DNA of 35,740 nucleotides from Rhabdochromatium marinum (GCF_016583795.1 NZ_NRRS01000035.1:1-35740); one strand, 5' to 3'; shown: positions 7,966 to 17,141, counted from the first letter of the stretch. Notes: generated by a model from the letters alone, not told the origin. Numbers and translations are program-made.

Positions 7966-8073
7966 AGCTCCACACAGGACGAAGCTAAAGACCGCTCGGG
8001 CGCGGTCATGTGCGAATCGCTGGTCAAGGTGCGTGGCGCCGTTGCGGTATCCGATGTCTTGAGTGCGCGGATG
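7966..8073 (-). pseudogene. Open-frame remnant of MASE1 upstream of the annotated start
   Basis: Read in the frame of the GGDEF/EAL gene, this stretch encodes residues such as FAHDRARAVFSFVLCGA, which extend a MASE1 helix similar to E. coli DgcE (YegE) around its residue 130. A TGA at 8074-8076 closes the frame. The 190 bp between there and the next gene show no further MASE1-like coding in any minus frame. This suggests a 5' deletion or rearrangement rather than a simple frameshift. Confidence 0.5.
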
Positions 8074-8263
8074 TCAGGATAACGCCTTTTGTGGTTTGTT
8101 GTTACAAATAGATGCTCCACTGAGCAGATTCCGAGCCATCGGTGGCGCCAAGGTTGTCATGAAAAGCTCAAGCGCCTGCGCAAAATCAGCTAAGCTCGCA
8201 TGCTTGCGACACTCGCACCCTTGAAGATCCAACCTTGACTTTCGTCGCTCCCAGAGGCTCCGC

Positions 8264-11200
8264 ATGACACTCCAGGTCGCTCTCAATCACTGCACCACTT
8301 ATGACTATGACCGGCGCATCCGGCTGCATCCGCAGGTGGTGCGGCTGCGCCCGGCGCCGCATGCGCGCACGCCGGTTGTGAGCTACAGCCTCAAGATCAG
8401 CCCCCAGGAGCGCTTTACCAACTGGCAGCAGGACCCGTTCGGCAACTGGCAGGCGCGCCTGGTGTTCCCGGAGAAGGTCGATCATTTCCATGTCACGGTG
8501 GACCTGATCGCGGACATGGTGGCGATCAATCCATTCGACTTCTTTATTGAGGAGGAATGCCGCGTCCCGACCTTTGCCTACGAGAAGATGCTGCTCAAGG
8601 ACCTGGCGCCCTACCTGGAAGTCCAGGAGGCCGGGCCGTTGCTGGCGGACTTGATCGCCGCGACCCGTCCGACCGACCAGGACGACACGCTCGACTGGAT
8701 CGTCGCGCTCAACCAGCGGCTGCAGGGCATGGTGAGCTATCTCATCCGCATGGAGCCCGGGGTGCAGACGCCGGAAGATACCCTGCACAAGGCGTCTGGC
8801 TCCTGCCGCGACAGTGCCTGGCTGTTGTGCAATCTGCTGCGCCATCATGGCTTTGCGGCGCGCTTCGTGTCGGGCTATTTGATTCAGCTCACCGCCGATC
8901 TGGCGCCGATTGACGACGGACCGGCCGGGCCGACCCGGGACTTCACCGATCTGCATGCCTGGAGCGAGGTGTTCATCCCCGGCGCCGGCTGGGTCGGGCT
9001 CGATCCGACCTCCGGCCTGCTGACCGCCGAGGGCCATATCCCGCTGGCCGCCACCCCGGAGCCGGCCACCGCCGCTGCGATCAGCGGCAGTCACGAGAGC
9101 TGCGAGGTACAGTTCGGCTTTTCCATGTCAGTGGAACGCATCAAGGAAACGCCGCGCGTCTCGGCCCCCTATACCCCCGCACAGTGGGCTGGCATTGATG
9201 CGCTTGGGCGTCAGATCGACGCGCGACTGCGCGCCGGTGATGTGCGCTTGTCGGTTGGCGGCGAGCCGACCTTTCTCGCCGCCTTTGACCGCGACGCACC
9301 GGAGTGGAACACTGCCGCCGTCGGGCCGACTAAGCGCGATTATGCCGATAAGCTGATCCGCCGCCTGCGCGAACGCTTCGCACCCAATGGTCTGCTGCAT
9401 TACGGCCAGGGCAAGTGGTATCCCGGCGAGCAACTGCCGCGCTGGGCCTTCAGCCTGAGCTGGCGGGCGGACGACGAGCCGCTGTGGACGGATCACGCGC
9501 TGATCGCACCGGAAGCCGACACCGGCGCTACCATTGAGGCCGCCGAGCGCTTTGCGGTGCGCCTGGCGGAGCATCTTGGCGTCGGCGGCGACTATGTGCA
9601 GGCCGCCTACGAGGACCCGGCCGCCTTTCTCAAGCAGGAATGCGAACTGCCGCAGAACCTTGACCCCGCGACCAATCAGCTCGATGACCCGCAGGCGCGT
9701 GCCCGGTTGGCCCAGGTATTCTCGCGCGGGCTCGATAAGCCGCGCAGTTACATTCTGCCCTTGCAGGCCGCGCGGGTGCAGGCGCCGCAGGCGCGCGGCG
9801 AGCGTGGCGGACGGCACTACCAGTGGCTGTCCGAGATCTGGGCCACGCGGTCGAAAAAGCTGGTGCTGATCGCGGGTGACAGCCCGGCGGGGTTTCGACT
9901 GCCACTCGGGAGTTTGCCGCATCTCGACGAGGACGATTATCCCTACATGATCACCGCCGATCCATTTGGGCAGGATGTGCAGCACCCGCTGCTGTCGCGC
10001 CCGACGCGGGAGATCGCGCTGCAGGGCGCGGGAACGGGTCGCATGCCGATTCCCCGCAGCGGGACTGCTACGGCAACAGAAGCCGTGCCAGAGGTGCGCA
10101 CTGAGAGCTTCGATGAGTTCTGGGCGCGGGTGCAGGGCCTCGCCGCCCGTCGTGCCGCGCGTGAGGCTGAAGGGCCGGGCGCTTCCGCTCAGGGCGGATC
10201 GGGTGCCACTGGTTCTGATCCGGTTGGCTCTGGTCAGACTGGCTCGGATCAGCCATCTCCCGAAAGCCCCCCGGTGCGCACCGCGCTCACGGTCGAGCCG
10301 CGCGACGGCAAGCTGTGCATCTTCGTGCCGCCCACGCGCCAGGCCGACGAATACGTCGACCTGATCGCCGCCATCGAAGATACCGCTGCCGACCTGCAGC
10401 AGCCCATTCATATCGAAGGCTACCCGGCACCGCCCGACATGCGTCTGCATGAGATCAAGGTCACCCCGGACCCGGGTGTGATCGAGGTCAACATCCAGCC
10501 CTCCACCTGTTGGCCCGAGCAGGTCCATATCACCGAGACGATTTACGAAGAGGCCCGCCAGCTCGGCCTGGATGCCTCGACCTTCGAACTCGACGGCCGT
10601 CCCTCAGGCACCGGCGGCGGCAATCACGTGGTCTTTGGCGGGCCGACGCCGCCCGACAGCCCCTTCCTGCGCCGCCCCGATTTGCTCGGTTCCATCATCC
10701 GCTACTGGCAGCGCCACCCGGCGCTCAGCTATCTGTTCTCCGGGCTCTTTATCGGCCCGACCTCGCAGGCCCCGCGCATTGACGAGGCGCGCGACGACAG
10801 TCTGTTCGAGATGGAAATTGCGCTGGCCCAAATTCCCGATCCGGCCAATGCCGGTTCAGCCTCGCCCTGGCTGGTCGACCGCATCCTGCGCCACCTGCTG
10901 GTGGATTCAACTGGCAACACCCACCGCGCTGAGATCTGTATCGACAAGCTCTATTCGCCCGACAGCCCCACCGGGCGCCTGGGGTTAGTGGAATTTCGCG
11001 GTTTCGAGATGCCACCGCACCCCAAGATGTCCCTTGCTCAGCAGTTGGTGCTGCGTGCGCTCATCGCCTGGTTCTGGGAGCAGCCCTACACCGCGCCGCT
11101 GGTCTCCCACGGCCACCGCCTGCGCGATGACTTCATGCTGCCGCATTTTGTCTGGGCCGACTTTCTTGAGATTCTGGACGATCTCGACCGCGCCGGCTTC

Positions 11201-11800
11201 AGTATCGACCCCGCCTGGTTCGAGCCGCATTATGAGTTTCGCTTCCCGATCGCCGGGACCTTTTCGGCCGCCGGGCTGGAGGTCGAAGTCCGCACCGCGC
11301 TTGAGCCCTGGCATGTGCTCGGCGAGGAGGGCACCGTTGGCGGCACCGCGCGCTATGTCGACAGCTCGCTGGAGCGCATTCAGGTGCAGGTGACAGGCGA
11401 TCTCGCCGATCGCTACGCGGTCGCCTGCAATGGCTTTATCCTGCCACTGGCCCCGGCAACGGGGCGCCAGGATGGGGACCAGATCCAGGTCGCCGGCGTA
11501 CGCTTTCGTGCTTGGCAGCCTCCGGCCTGTCTGCACCCCACCATCGGTATCCACTCACCGCTGACGATCGAAGTCTATGATCTCGCTCAGGGCCGCTCCC
11601 TCGGTGGCGCCACCCACCATGTTATGCACCCCGGTGGCAAGGCCTATGAGACGCGCCCGGTCAACCTGCTCGAAGCCCAGGGCCGCCGCCTCGCCCGCTT
11701 TGAGGCCATGGGTCACACCCCAGGGCGCAGCGCCCCGCTGCGACCGCGCATGCCCGCCGGGATCAAGCGCACGCTGGATTTGCGCGTGCAGCGGTCTTGA
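8264..11800 (+). CDS. Transglutaminase-like protein with DUF2126 domain
   Basis: A 1178-residue cytoplasmic protein; no signal peptide is visible. The N-terminal 80 residues match the bacterial transglutaminase-like N domain (ALNHCTTYDYDRRIRLHPQVVRLRP). The transglutaminase core has a complete Cys-His-Asp triad: C181 in GSCRDSAW, H231 in DLHAWSEV and D247 in GLDPTSG. From about residue 310 to the end lies the DUF2126 region (VGGEPTF, GKWYPGEQLPRW, GTGGGNHVVFGG, FRGFEMPPHP, DDFMLPHFVWADF). A Gly/Ser/Asp-rich linker at about residues 640-670 interrupts it. The family often sits in operons with a second transglutaminase, a circularly permuted ATP-grasp protein and an alpha-E protein, thought to act in peptide ligation or modification. 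None of these is nearby, so the gene is an orphan here. SD AGAGG precedes ATG 8264. Function unproven. Confidence 0.92.
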   Translation: MTLQVALNHCTTYDYDRRIRLHPQVVRLRPAPHARTPVVSYSLKISPQERFTNWQQDPFGNWQARLVFPEKVDHFHVTVDLIADMVAINPFDFFIEEECRVPTFAYEKMLLKDLAPYLEVQEAGPLLADLIAATRPTDQDDTLDWIVALNQRLQGMVSYLIRMEPGVQTPEDTLHKASGSCRDSAWLLCNLLRHHGFAARFVSGYLIQLTADLAPIDDGPAGPTRDFTDLHAWSEVFIPGAGWVGLDPTSGLLTAEGHIPLAATPEPATAAAISGSHESCEVQFGFSMSVERIKETPRVSAPYTPAQWAGIDALGRQIDARLRAGDVRLSVGGEPTFLAAFDRDAPEWNTAAVGPTKRDYADKLIRRLRERFAPNGLLHYGQGKWYPGEQLPRWAFSLSWRADDEPLWTDHALIAPEADTGATIEAAERFAVRLAEHLGVGGDYVQAAYEDPAAFLKQECELPQNLDPATNQLDDPQARARLAQVFSRGLDKPRSYILPLQAARVQAPQARGERGGRHYQWLSEIWATRSKKLVLIAGDSPAGFRLPLGSLPHLDEDDYPYMITADPFGQDVQHPLLSRPTREIALQGAGTGRMPIPRSGTATATEAVPEVRTESFDEFWARVQGLAARRAAREAEGPGASAQGGSGATGSDPVGSGQTGSDQPSPESPPVRTALTVEPRDGKLCIFVPPTRQADEYVDLIAAIEDTAADLQQPIHIEGYPAPPDMRLHEIKVTPDPGVIEVNIQPSTCWPEQVHITETIYEEARQLGLDASTFELDGRPSGTGGGNHVVFGGPTPPDSPFLRRPDLLGSIIRYWQRHPALSYLFSGLFIGPTSQAPRIDEARDDSLFEMEIALAQIPDPANAGSASPWLVDRILRHLLVDSTGNTHRAEICIDKLYSPDSPTGRLGLVEFRGFEMPPHPKMSLAQQLVLRALIAWFWEQPYTAPLVSHGHRLRDDFMLPHFVWADFLEILDDLDRAGFSIDPAWFEPHYEFRFPIAGTFSAAGLEVEVRTALEPWHVLGEEGTVGGTARYVDSSLERIQVQVTGDLADRYAVACNGFILPLAPATGRQDGDQIQVAGVRFRAWQPPACLHPTIGIHSPLTIEVYDLAQGRSLGGATHHVMHPGGKAYETRPVNLLEAQGRRLARFEAMGHTPGRSAPLRPRMPAGIKRTLDLRVQRS

Positions 11801-11819
11801 TCAACCCGGGCCCACTCAA

Positions 11820-11839
11820 GCGCCGGCTTCTGCCGGCGC
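11820..11839 (+). terminator. Hairpin after the DUF2126 gene
   Basis: GCGCCGG (11820-11826) pairs perfectly with CCGGCGC (11833-11839) around CTTCTG, 20 bp past the stop codon. No T-run follows, so it may be a processing or Rho-assisted terminator rather than a classic intrinsic one. Confidence 0.45.
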
Positions 11840-11903
11840 ATCGGCTGCAAAGGAGAGCATCCTGGACGTAGATTCATCACCCCGACTTGGTGCATGATTG
11901 GAG

Positions 11904-11931
11904 TTGCAGGTTTTCCTGACCGTCACATAAA
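11904..11931 (+). promoter_or_regulatory. Candidate sigma-70 promoter of the HD-GYP/fetAB operon
   Basis: TTGCAG (11904-11909) and CATAAA (11926-11931) are 16 bp apart, 12 bp before the GTG start of the HD-GYP gene. If used, transcription would begin only a few bases before the GTG, giving a nearly leaderless mRNA. This agrees with the weak Shine-Dalgarno sequence there. Match quality is moderate. Confidence 0.35.
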
Positions 11932-11943
11932 TCATCCTGGGTC

Positions 11944-13191
11944 GTGAGCGAACAACAGTCAACATTTATAGAAGTTGATCAAGTGCGCATCGGTATGTAC
12001 ATCTATCTCGATTTGGGATGGATGGGGCATCCTTTCGCATTGAATAACTTCAAAATCACCTCAAAAAGTCAAATCGAGACCATCCAAGGGCTGGGTCTGA
12101 AGCGCCTGCGCTGGTCGCCGGAGCGCAGTGATCCGCTTGAATCAGAAGAACAAGAGGCGCCCGATATCTCGACTCAGCAGGCGCCGGATCCGGAGCAGGA
12201 GTTGCTGCTTGCCCAACGCGCTAGCTTGGCGCACTGTGATCGGGAATTCAATCAAGCCTCGCGTGCCTATCGGGATATTCTCAAACAGGTCGACACCCAT
12301 CCTCAGGCCGCGCGTGCGCAAACCGAGGAAATGATTGGCGGATTGGTGGACAATCTGCTGGTGCAAGGGGAATCGATGATTCGCCTGCTGTCGGAAAATG
12401 CTGGCGAGAGTTCATCTCTGCATGCTGTGAATGTCATGATCATCTCCCTGCTGCTTGGCCAGCGGCTTGGTCTTGATGCCGAGGCGCTCAAGCGACTGGG
12501 GACGGGGGCGCTGTTGCACGATATTGGCAAGATGCAACTGCCGGCGCGCATTCGCTGGCGCGATGAGCACCTGACGTCCGTCGAGCGCAATCTGCTGCGG
12601 CAGCACGTCGAATTCGGCGTCGACCTGGCTGCGCGGATGCAGCTTGAGGGCGAAGCGTGTGTAATGATTGCCCAGCATCACGAATACATGGATGGGAGTG
12701 GTTACCCCAAACATTTGCAAGGCGAGGCTCTGGCGCCAAGCGCGCGGATCATCAGTCTGGTGAATCATTATGATACTTTGTGTAACCCCCCCAATCCGGT
12801 CGCCGCGATCACGCCACACCGGGCACTGTCGTTGATGTTCGCGCAGTCGCGCGAGAAGTTTGATGCCGAGATTCTGAGTGTTTTTGTGCGCATGATGGGT
12901 GTGTATCCACCCGGCTCCGTTGTCCAGCTGACCGACGACCGCTACGCACTGGTGGTGTCGGTAAATGCCGCCCAGCCGCTGAAGCCGAGGGTCATTATTT
13001 ACGAGCCCCGAGTGCCATCTGAATCGGCACTAGCGGTTGATCTTGAGGACCAGCCCGAGTTGGGCATCCGGAATAGCATCAAACCGGTGCAGTTGCCTCG
13101 AAATGTGTTTGATTATCTCTCCCCGCGTCAGCGTATGTGCTACTTTTTTGAGCGCGCGCGGCCGCCAGCGCCAGGAGCCCCGGGCGCATGA
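11944..13191 (+). CDS. HD-GYP domain c-di-GMP phosphodiesterase (DUF3391 N-terminus)
   Basis: HD-GYP proteins hydrolyse c-di-GMP, usually to GMP. The 415-residue protein starts with a DUF3391 module (VDQVRIGMYIYLDLGWMGHPF), then an acidic and Gln-rich linker (residues 60-80). The metal-dependent HD core has LLHDIGKMQLP (H192, D193), the HH pair at 245-246, and DGSGYP (G253-Y254-P255), so the HD-GYP signature is intact. The C-terminal segment (VVQLTDDRYALVVSV) is typical of the family. There is no membrane helix. Start GTG 11944 fits the domain boundary. The stop codon overlaps the start of the next gene by 4 bp (ATGA), implying translational coupling to a GGDEF-EAL protein and then fetAB. Confidence 0.92.
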   Translation: MSEQQSTFIEVDQVRIGMYIYLDLGWMGHPFALNNFKITSKSQIETIQGLGLKRLRWSPERSDPLESEEQEAPDISTQQAPDPEQELLLAQRASLAHCDREFNQASRAYRDILKQVDTHPQAARAQTEEMIGGLVDNLLVQGESMIRLLSENAGESSSLHAVNVMIISLLLGQRLGLDAEALKRLGTGALLHDIGKMQLPARIRWRDEHLTSVERNLLRQHVEFGVDLAARMQLEGEACVMIAQHHEYMDGSGYPKHLQGEALAPSARIISLVNHYDTLCNPPNPVAAITPHRALSLMFAQSREKFDAEILSVFVRMMGVYPPGSVVQLTDDRYALVVSVNAAQPLKPRVIIYEPRVPSESALAVDLEDQPELGIRNSIKPVQLPRNVFDYLSPRQRMCYFFERARPPAPGAPGA

Positions 13192-15683
13192 TGGAGTCCA
13201 CCGCCTCTGCTGCGAGTTCGTCGCAGAATCACTCCAGTTCGATTGATTGTGTTGCCATTTGGCAACAGATGATCGCTGATCTGATCGAGGCTGTTTTGGT
13301 GGTCAGTCCGCTTGAGCGGCGGGTGGTCGCTGCCAATGGCGCTGCCGCGCGCTTGTTCGCAATCGACAGCCAGCAGCTCATCGGGCGGCCGATCATCGAG
13401 CTGGTGGCAACGCCCGAGGATGTGTTTTTCTGGGAGGGCATCACCGCCGGTCAGTCCCCGACGCTGTTTTCGGAGACCTTGGTGCGGCGACCGGATGGCG
13501 CTGTGGTGACGGTGATGAGGCGCGTGAGTTCGGTGCGATGCTGTCAGCAGGCGATGCACTATTTGGTCGCCATGACCGATCAGAGCGAGCGCCAGGCGGT
13601 TGAGACCGAACTCGAAAAGCTGGTCGCGGAGTTGCGTGCCACGCTCGAATCCACCGCCGACGGCATACTGGTGACCGACCTTCAGGGCGGTATCCGCAGC
13701 TTTAACCAGCGCTTTGCCGAGTTGTGGCGCCTGCCCGATGCCTTGTTGACCGAGCGTAACGATGCTGGCATCTACGACTGGATGGCGCACATGGTGCAGG
13801 AGTCCGAGGCCTATCGCGCGCGCATCCTGACCATCAACGAGGATCCATTGCTTGAGGCGACGGAGATTATTGCGCTGTCGCAGGACCGTGTGTTGGAGCG
13901 CGTGACCTTGCCGCAATTCGCACGCGGCAACCCGATTGGTCGGGTGTATTCCTTTCGCGATATCACCCAGCGGCTGGTGGACGAAAAGCGTCTGAAGCTG
14001 GCCTCGCGGGTGTTCGATGCCAGTTTGGATGCCATTCTGATCACCGATCCTGACTTGATGATTGAGGCTGTGAACCCGGTCTGTACTCAGTCCAGCGGTT
14101 TTTCCACCAAGGAGCTGATCGGGCAGCCGCTCAACGACATCCTGCCGCTGTGGCACGATCGGGATTCCGGTGCGGCCGTCTCCCGCGCGCTCGCTCAAGA
14201 GGGGTACTGGCAGGGTGAACATGTGCAGCAGTGCAAGGGAGGGCATAGCATTCCCTGTCTGGTGTCCGTCGTCCGGGTGCCGGACGCCCATGGCCAGCCG
14301 GCGAATTACGTCAGCTTTGCCAAAGATCTGTCCGAAGCGGTCGCTGCGCGCCAGCGCATTGAACAACTGGCCTACAATGATGTGCTCACTGGCTTGCCCA
14401 ACCGCGCGCGTCTGAATGAACGAATCGAGTTTGCTATTAACGTTGCACGCCGAGAGGACTCGCACTTTGCGGTGGTCTTCATTGATCTGGATCGCTTTAA
14501 GCAGATTAACGATTCGCTCGGGCATCTGTTTGGCGATCAGGTGCTCATTGAGGTCGCGCAGCGGATCACTGGGTGCTTGCGCCAAGTGGATACCACTGCG
14601 CGCCTTGGTGGCGATGAGTTCGTGCTGCTGTTGCATCGAACTGACGGCTATGGTGCCGAGTGCACCGCGCGACGGTTGCTTGAGGTGATGTCCCGGCCGT
14701 TCGAGATCAATGGCATGGATTTCTCCCTGGGGTGCAGCATTGGTCTGGCAATCTACCCCGAGGATGGCGAAACCCTGGATGATCTGATTAAGAATGCCGA
14801 CAGTGCCATGTACCACGTCAAAGAGCGTGGGCGCGGGGATTTCGGCTTCTACCAGCGGCAGATGAACCTCGATTTGCTCACCCGGGTGAAGATTGAGCAT
14901 GCGCTGCGCGAGGCGCTCGGTCAGCAGCGGATTCACCTGGCCTATCAGCCGCAGATTGACTTGCACACCGGTCAGGTCATTGGCGCCGAGGCATTGTTGC
15001 GCTGGACCGATCCGGTGATGGGCGTGGTGTCGCCGGGGCAGTTCATTCCGATTGCCGAGGAAACCGGCTTGATCATCCCGCTCGGGGCCTGGGTGCTGCA
15101 CGAGGCCATTCGGCAGGGTGAGCAATGGAACGCACGCGGTTTCAATCTCACCATGGCCATCAATGTGTCGGCGTTGCAGTTCCGCCAGGCCGGCTTCGTC
15201 GAGTCCTTAATCGACATCCTCAAAAACAGCACATTGCCGCCGGAGCAGATTGAGCTTGAACTCACCGAGTCGATCCTGATCCAGCATGCCGACGATACAC
15301 TGCTCAGACTCAAGGCTCTGGACGAGCTGGGCATTCAACTCGCTATCGACGATTTTGGTACCGGTTACTCCAGTCTTGGCTATCTCAAGCGGTTTCCCAT
15401 TCATCGGCTCAAAATCGACCAATCCTTTGTGCGCGATATTCCGGAGGATGAAAGCGATGCTGCCATTGCCACCGCCGTGATTAACCTGGCCCATTCGCTC
15501 AAGCTGCGGGTCATCGCCGAAGGTGTGGAGAACGCCAGTCAGCGCGAGTTTCTGCTCGCGGCAGGCTGCGATGAATGCCAGGGCTATCTGTATGCCCCCG
15601 CCCTTGCTCCCGCTGACTTCGAGCATCTGTTGGAAACCTGGGAGAGCGGAACTCAAGACACCGGGGCCGACACCGGACATTAG
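13188..15683 (+). CDS. PAS-GGDEF-EAL bifunctional c-di-GMP protein
   Basis: An 831-residue cytoplasmic protein with three PAS-like modules (about 20-135, 145-260, 265-385), a GGDEF domain and an EAL domain. GGDEF is canonical at 474-478, with an RQVD inhibitory I-site in the expected place. The EAL domain looks catalytically complete: E601 of EALLRW, the metal-binding N in INVSALQ, ELTES, D721-D722 of DDFGTG, KID, and E778 of AEGVE. It could thus make and degrade c-di-GMP, with PAS domains sensing a redox state or ligand. It overlaps the HD-GYP gene by 4 bp and ends 1 bp before fetA, which makes it the second gene of a four-gene operon. Two adjacent ATGs (13188, 13191) could serve as start. 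Confidence 0.93.
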   Translation: MMESTASAASSSQNHSSSIDCVAIWQQMIADLIEAVLVVSPLERRVVAANGAAARLFAIDSQQLIGRPIIELVATPEDVFFWEGITAGQSPTLFSETLVRRPDGAVVTVMRRVSSVRCCQQAMHYLVAMTDQSERQAVETELEKLVAELRATLESTADGILVTDLQGGIRSFNQRFAELWRLPDALLTERNDAGIYDWMAHMVQESEAYRARILTINEDPLLEATEIIALSQDRVLERVTLPQFARGNPIGRVYSFRDITQRLVDEKRLKLASRVFDASLDAILITDPDLMIEAVNPVCTQSSGFSTKELIGQPLNDILPLWHDRDSGAAVSRALAQEGYWQGEHVQQCKGGHSIPCLVSVVRVPDAHGQPANYVSFAKDLSEAVAARQRIEQLAYNDVLTGLPNRARLNERIEFAINVARREDSHFAVVFIDLDRFKQINDSLGHLFGDQVLIEVAQRITGCLRQVDTTARLGGDEFVLLLHRTDGYGAECTARRLLEVMSRPFEINGMDFSLGCSIGLAIYPEDGETLDDLIKNADSAMYHVKERGRGDFGFYQRQMNLDLLTRVKIEHALREALGQQRIHLAYQPQIDLHTGQVIGAEALLRWTDPVMGVVSPGQFIPIAEETGLIIPLGAWVLHEAIRQGEQWNARGFNLTMAINVSALQFRQAGFVESLIDILKNSTLPPEQIELELTESILIQHADDTLLRLKALDELGIQLAIDDFGTGYSSLGYLKRFPIHRLKIDQSFVRDIPEDESDAAIATAVINLAHSLKLRVIAEGVENASQREFLLAAGCDECQGYLYAPALAPADFEHLLETWESGTQDTGADTGH

Positions 15684-15684
15684 T

Positions 15685-16317
15685 ATGGCTCGTCTGGCAC
15701 TGCGCGCTCTGCGGCCTCGGCATGGATTGGCGGCGGTCGATCTGGACATTGACGCTGGTGAGCTGCTGCTGTTGTCTGGCCCCTCTGGAGCTGGCAAAAG
15801 TGTGTTGTTGCGTGCTATCGCCGATCTGGATCCGCACCAGGGACAGGTGTGGCTTGGGGAACGCGCAGCATCCGCAATGGCGCCGGCCGAATGGCGCCGT
15901 CGTGTTGGGTTGCTGATGGCGGAATCCGGCTGGTGGGGAGCAACTGTGGGCGATCACTTTCCAGCGGCGCTTCATGCAGATCTCCATGCGGAGCGCTTGT
16001 CGGCTCTTGGCTTCGGGCTTGAAGTGCTTGACTGGTCGGTGGCGCGCCTGTCAACGGGTGAGCGCCAGCGTCTGGCCCTGGCGCGCCTGCTGGCACGACA
16101 GCCGGAGGTGCTTCTGCTCGATGAGCCAACCGCCAATCTCGATTCCAGCAACCGCGCGCGTGTCGAGCAGGTGATTCTTGACTATCGCCAGCAGCATCAG
16201 GCCGCCGTGCTCTGGGTCAGTCATGATGATGCCCAGCGCCAGCGTCTGGTTGCCCAGCACCAGGCGCGCGCGCTGCTGATTTGCGAGCGTGCTCTGGTGG
16301 CTGAACCATGCAGTTGA
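15685..16317 (+). CDS. fetA: FetA-type ABC transporter ATP-binding protein
   Basis: The ATPase of the FetAB (YbbLM) exporter, known in E. coli for iron export and oxidative-stress resistance. At 210 residues it is slightly shorter than E. coli FetA. It has Walker A GPSGAGKS, signature LSTGERQRLAL, Walker B VLLLDEPT and the switch histidine in VLWVSHDD. The Q-loop position, usually AQ followed by a T/P-rich turn, reads AESGWWGATV, so the conserved glutamine appears to be glutamate. The ATG at 15685 lies 1 bp after the stop of the GGDEF-EAL gene. The open frame extends upstream to 15523 inside that gene, but family N-termini support 15685. It overlaps fetB by 10 bp. Confidence 0.88.
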   Translation: MARLALRALRPRHGLAAVDLDIDAGELLLLSGPSGAGKSVLLRAIADLDPHQGQVWLGERAASAMAPAEWRRRVGLLMAESGWWGATVGDHFPAALHADLHAERLSALGFGLEVLDWSVARLSTGERQRLALARLLARQPEVLLLDEPTANLDSSNRARVEQVILDYRQQHQAAVLWVSHDDAQRQRLVAQHQARALLICERALVAEPCS

Positions 16318-17099
16318 TTGTACTGACCCCCTGGGATCTGACCCTGGCGGCGCTGCTGGTGCTGTTGCTGGCCGCCCTCTCTTGGCGGCTGCATCTGGGC
16401 ATCGAGCGGCGCCTGCTGCTGGCGGCCGTGCGCAGCAGCGTGCAACTGATAGTGGTTGGGTTGGTGCTGGGGTCGCTCTTTGCCACCACTGATTTGCGTT
16501 TGATCGGCCTGCTGGCGCTGCTGATGCTGTCCGTGGCCGGCTGGGAGGTGCGGGCGCGCCAGAAACGGCGCTATCGTGGGTTGTGGAGCTATGGGATTGG
16601 CGCGGTGTCGATGTTTCTGTCGTCCTTCAGCATCACCGTGCTGGCGCTGACGGTCATTATTCGCGTCGACCCCTGGTATCAGCCGCAGTATTTGATTCCG
16701 CTGCTTGGCATGCTGCTGGGCAATACCATGACCGGGGTGGCGGTGGCGCTGGACAATCTCACCCGCCAGGCTAGTGATGCCCGTGCCATGATCGAAGCTC
16801 AGTTGTTGCTGGGGGCGCGCTGGGATGAAGCCATTGGCGAGATTCGCCGCGATGCGCTGCGTTCCGGGCTGATCCCCATCGTAAACGCCATGTCTACTGC
16901 CGGTCTGGTCAGCTTGCCAGGGATGATGACCGGGCAGATTCTAGCTGGCAGTCCGCCGCTGGAGGCAGCCAAGTATCAGTTGCTGATTATGTTTTTGATC
17001 GCCTCTGGCACCGGGTTGGGCAGTCTGAGCGCGGTCTGGATTGGCTCGCGGCGCCTGTTCGATGAGCGCGAACGGTTGCGGCTGGATCGGCTGAAGTGA
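16308..17099 (+). CDS. fetB: FetB-type (UPF0014) ABC transporter permease
   Basis: The membrane subunit of the FetAB exporter: 263 residues, about seven transmembrane helices. Family-typical stretches include LLAAVRSSVQLIVVGLVLG near the N-terminus, LLGMLLGNTMTGVAVALD in the middle, and GLVSLPGMMTGQILAG followed by KYQLLIMFLIASGTGLG. The gene overlaps fetA by 10 bp and is the last gene of the operon that starts with HD-GYP. A strong hairpin follows 42 bp after its stop. Metal specificity cannot be read from the sequence; iron is inferred from the family. Confidence 0.92.
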   Translation: MQLIVLTPWDLTLAALLVLLLAALSWRLHLGIERRLLLAAVRSSVQLIVVGLVLGSLFATTDLRLIGLLALLMLSVAGWEVRARQKRRYRGLWSYGIGAVSMFLSSFSITVLALTVIIRVDPWYQPQYLIPLLGMLLGNTMTGVAVALDNLTRQASDARAMIEAQLLLGARWDEAIGEIRRDALRSGLIPIVNAMSTAGLVSLPGMMTGQILAGSPPLEAAKYQLLIMFLIASGTGLGSLSAVWIGSRRLFDERERLRLDRLK

Positions 17100-17141
17100 T
17101 TTTGATGGGGAGCGATAGTGCTGGCGCTGGTACTGGCCACT

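Noticed and set aside
7966-8263. Frameshift that would restore the MASE1 N-terminus
   Set aside because: I read the minus strand of 8074-8263 in its other frames and found no MASE1-like helices, so a single frameshift does not explain the loss.
9128-10528. 466-residue minus-strand ORF inside the DUF2126 gene
   Set aside because: Antisense shadow; the transglutaminase triad and DUF2126 motifs are on the plus strand.
13140-15125. 661-residue minus-strand ORF opposite the GGDEF-EAL gene
   Set aside because: Long because of high GC only. The residues show no motif, while the plus strand has complete PAS, GGDEF and EAL motifs.
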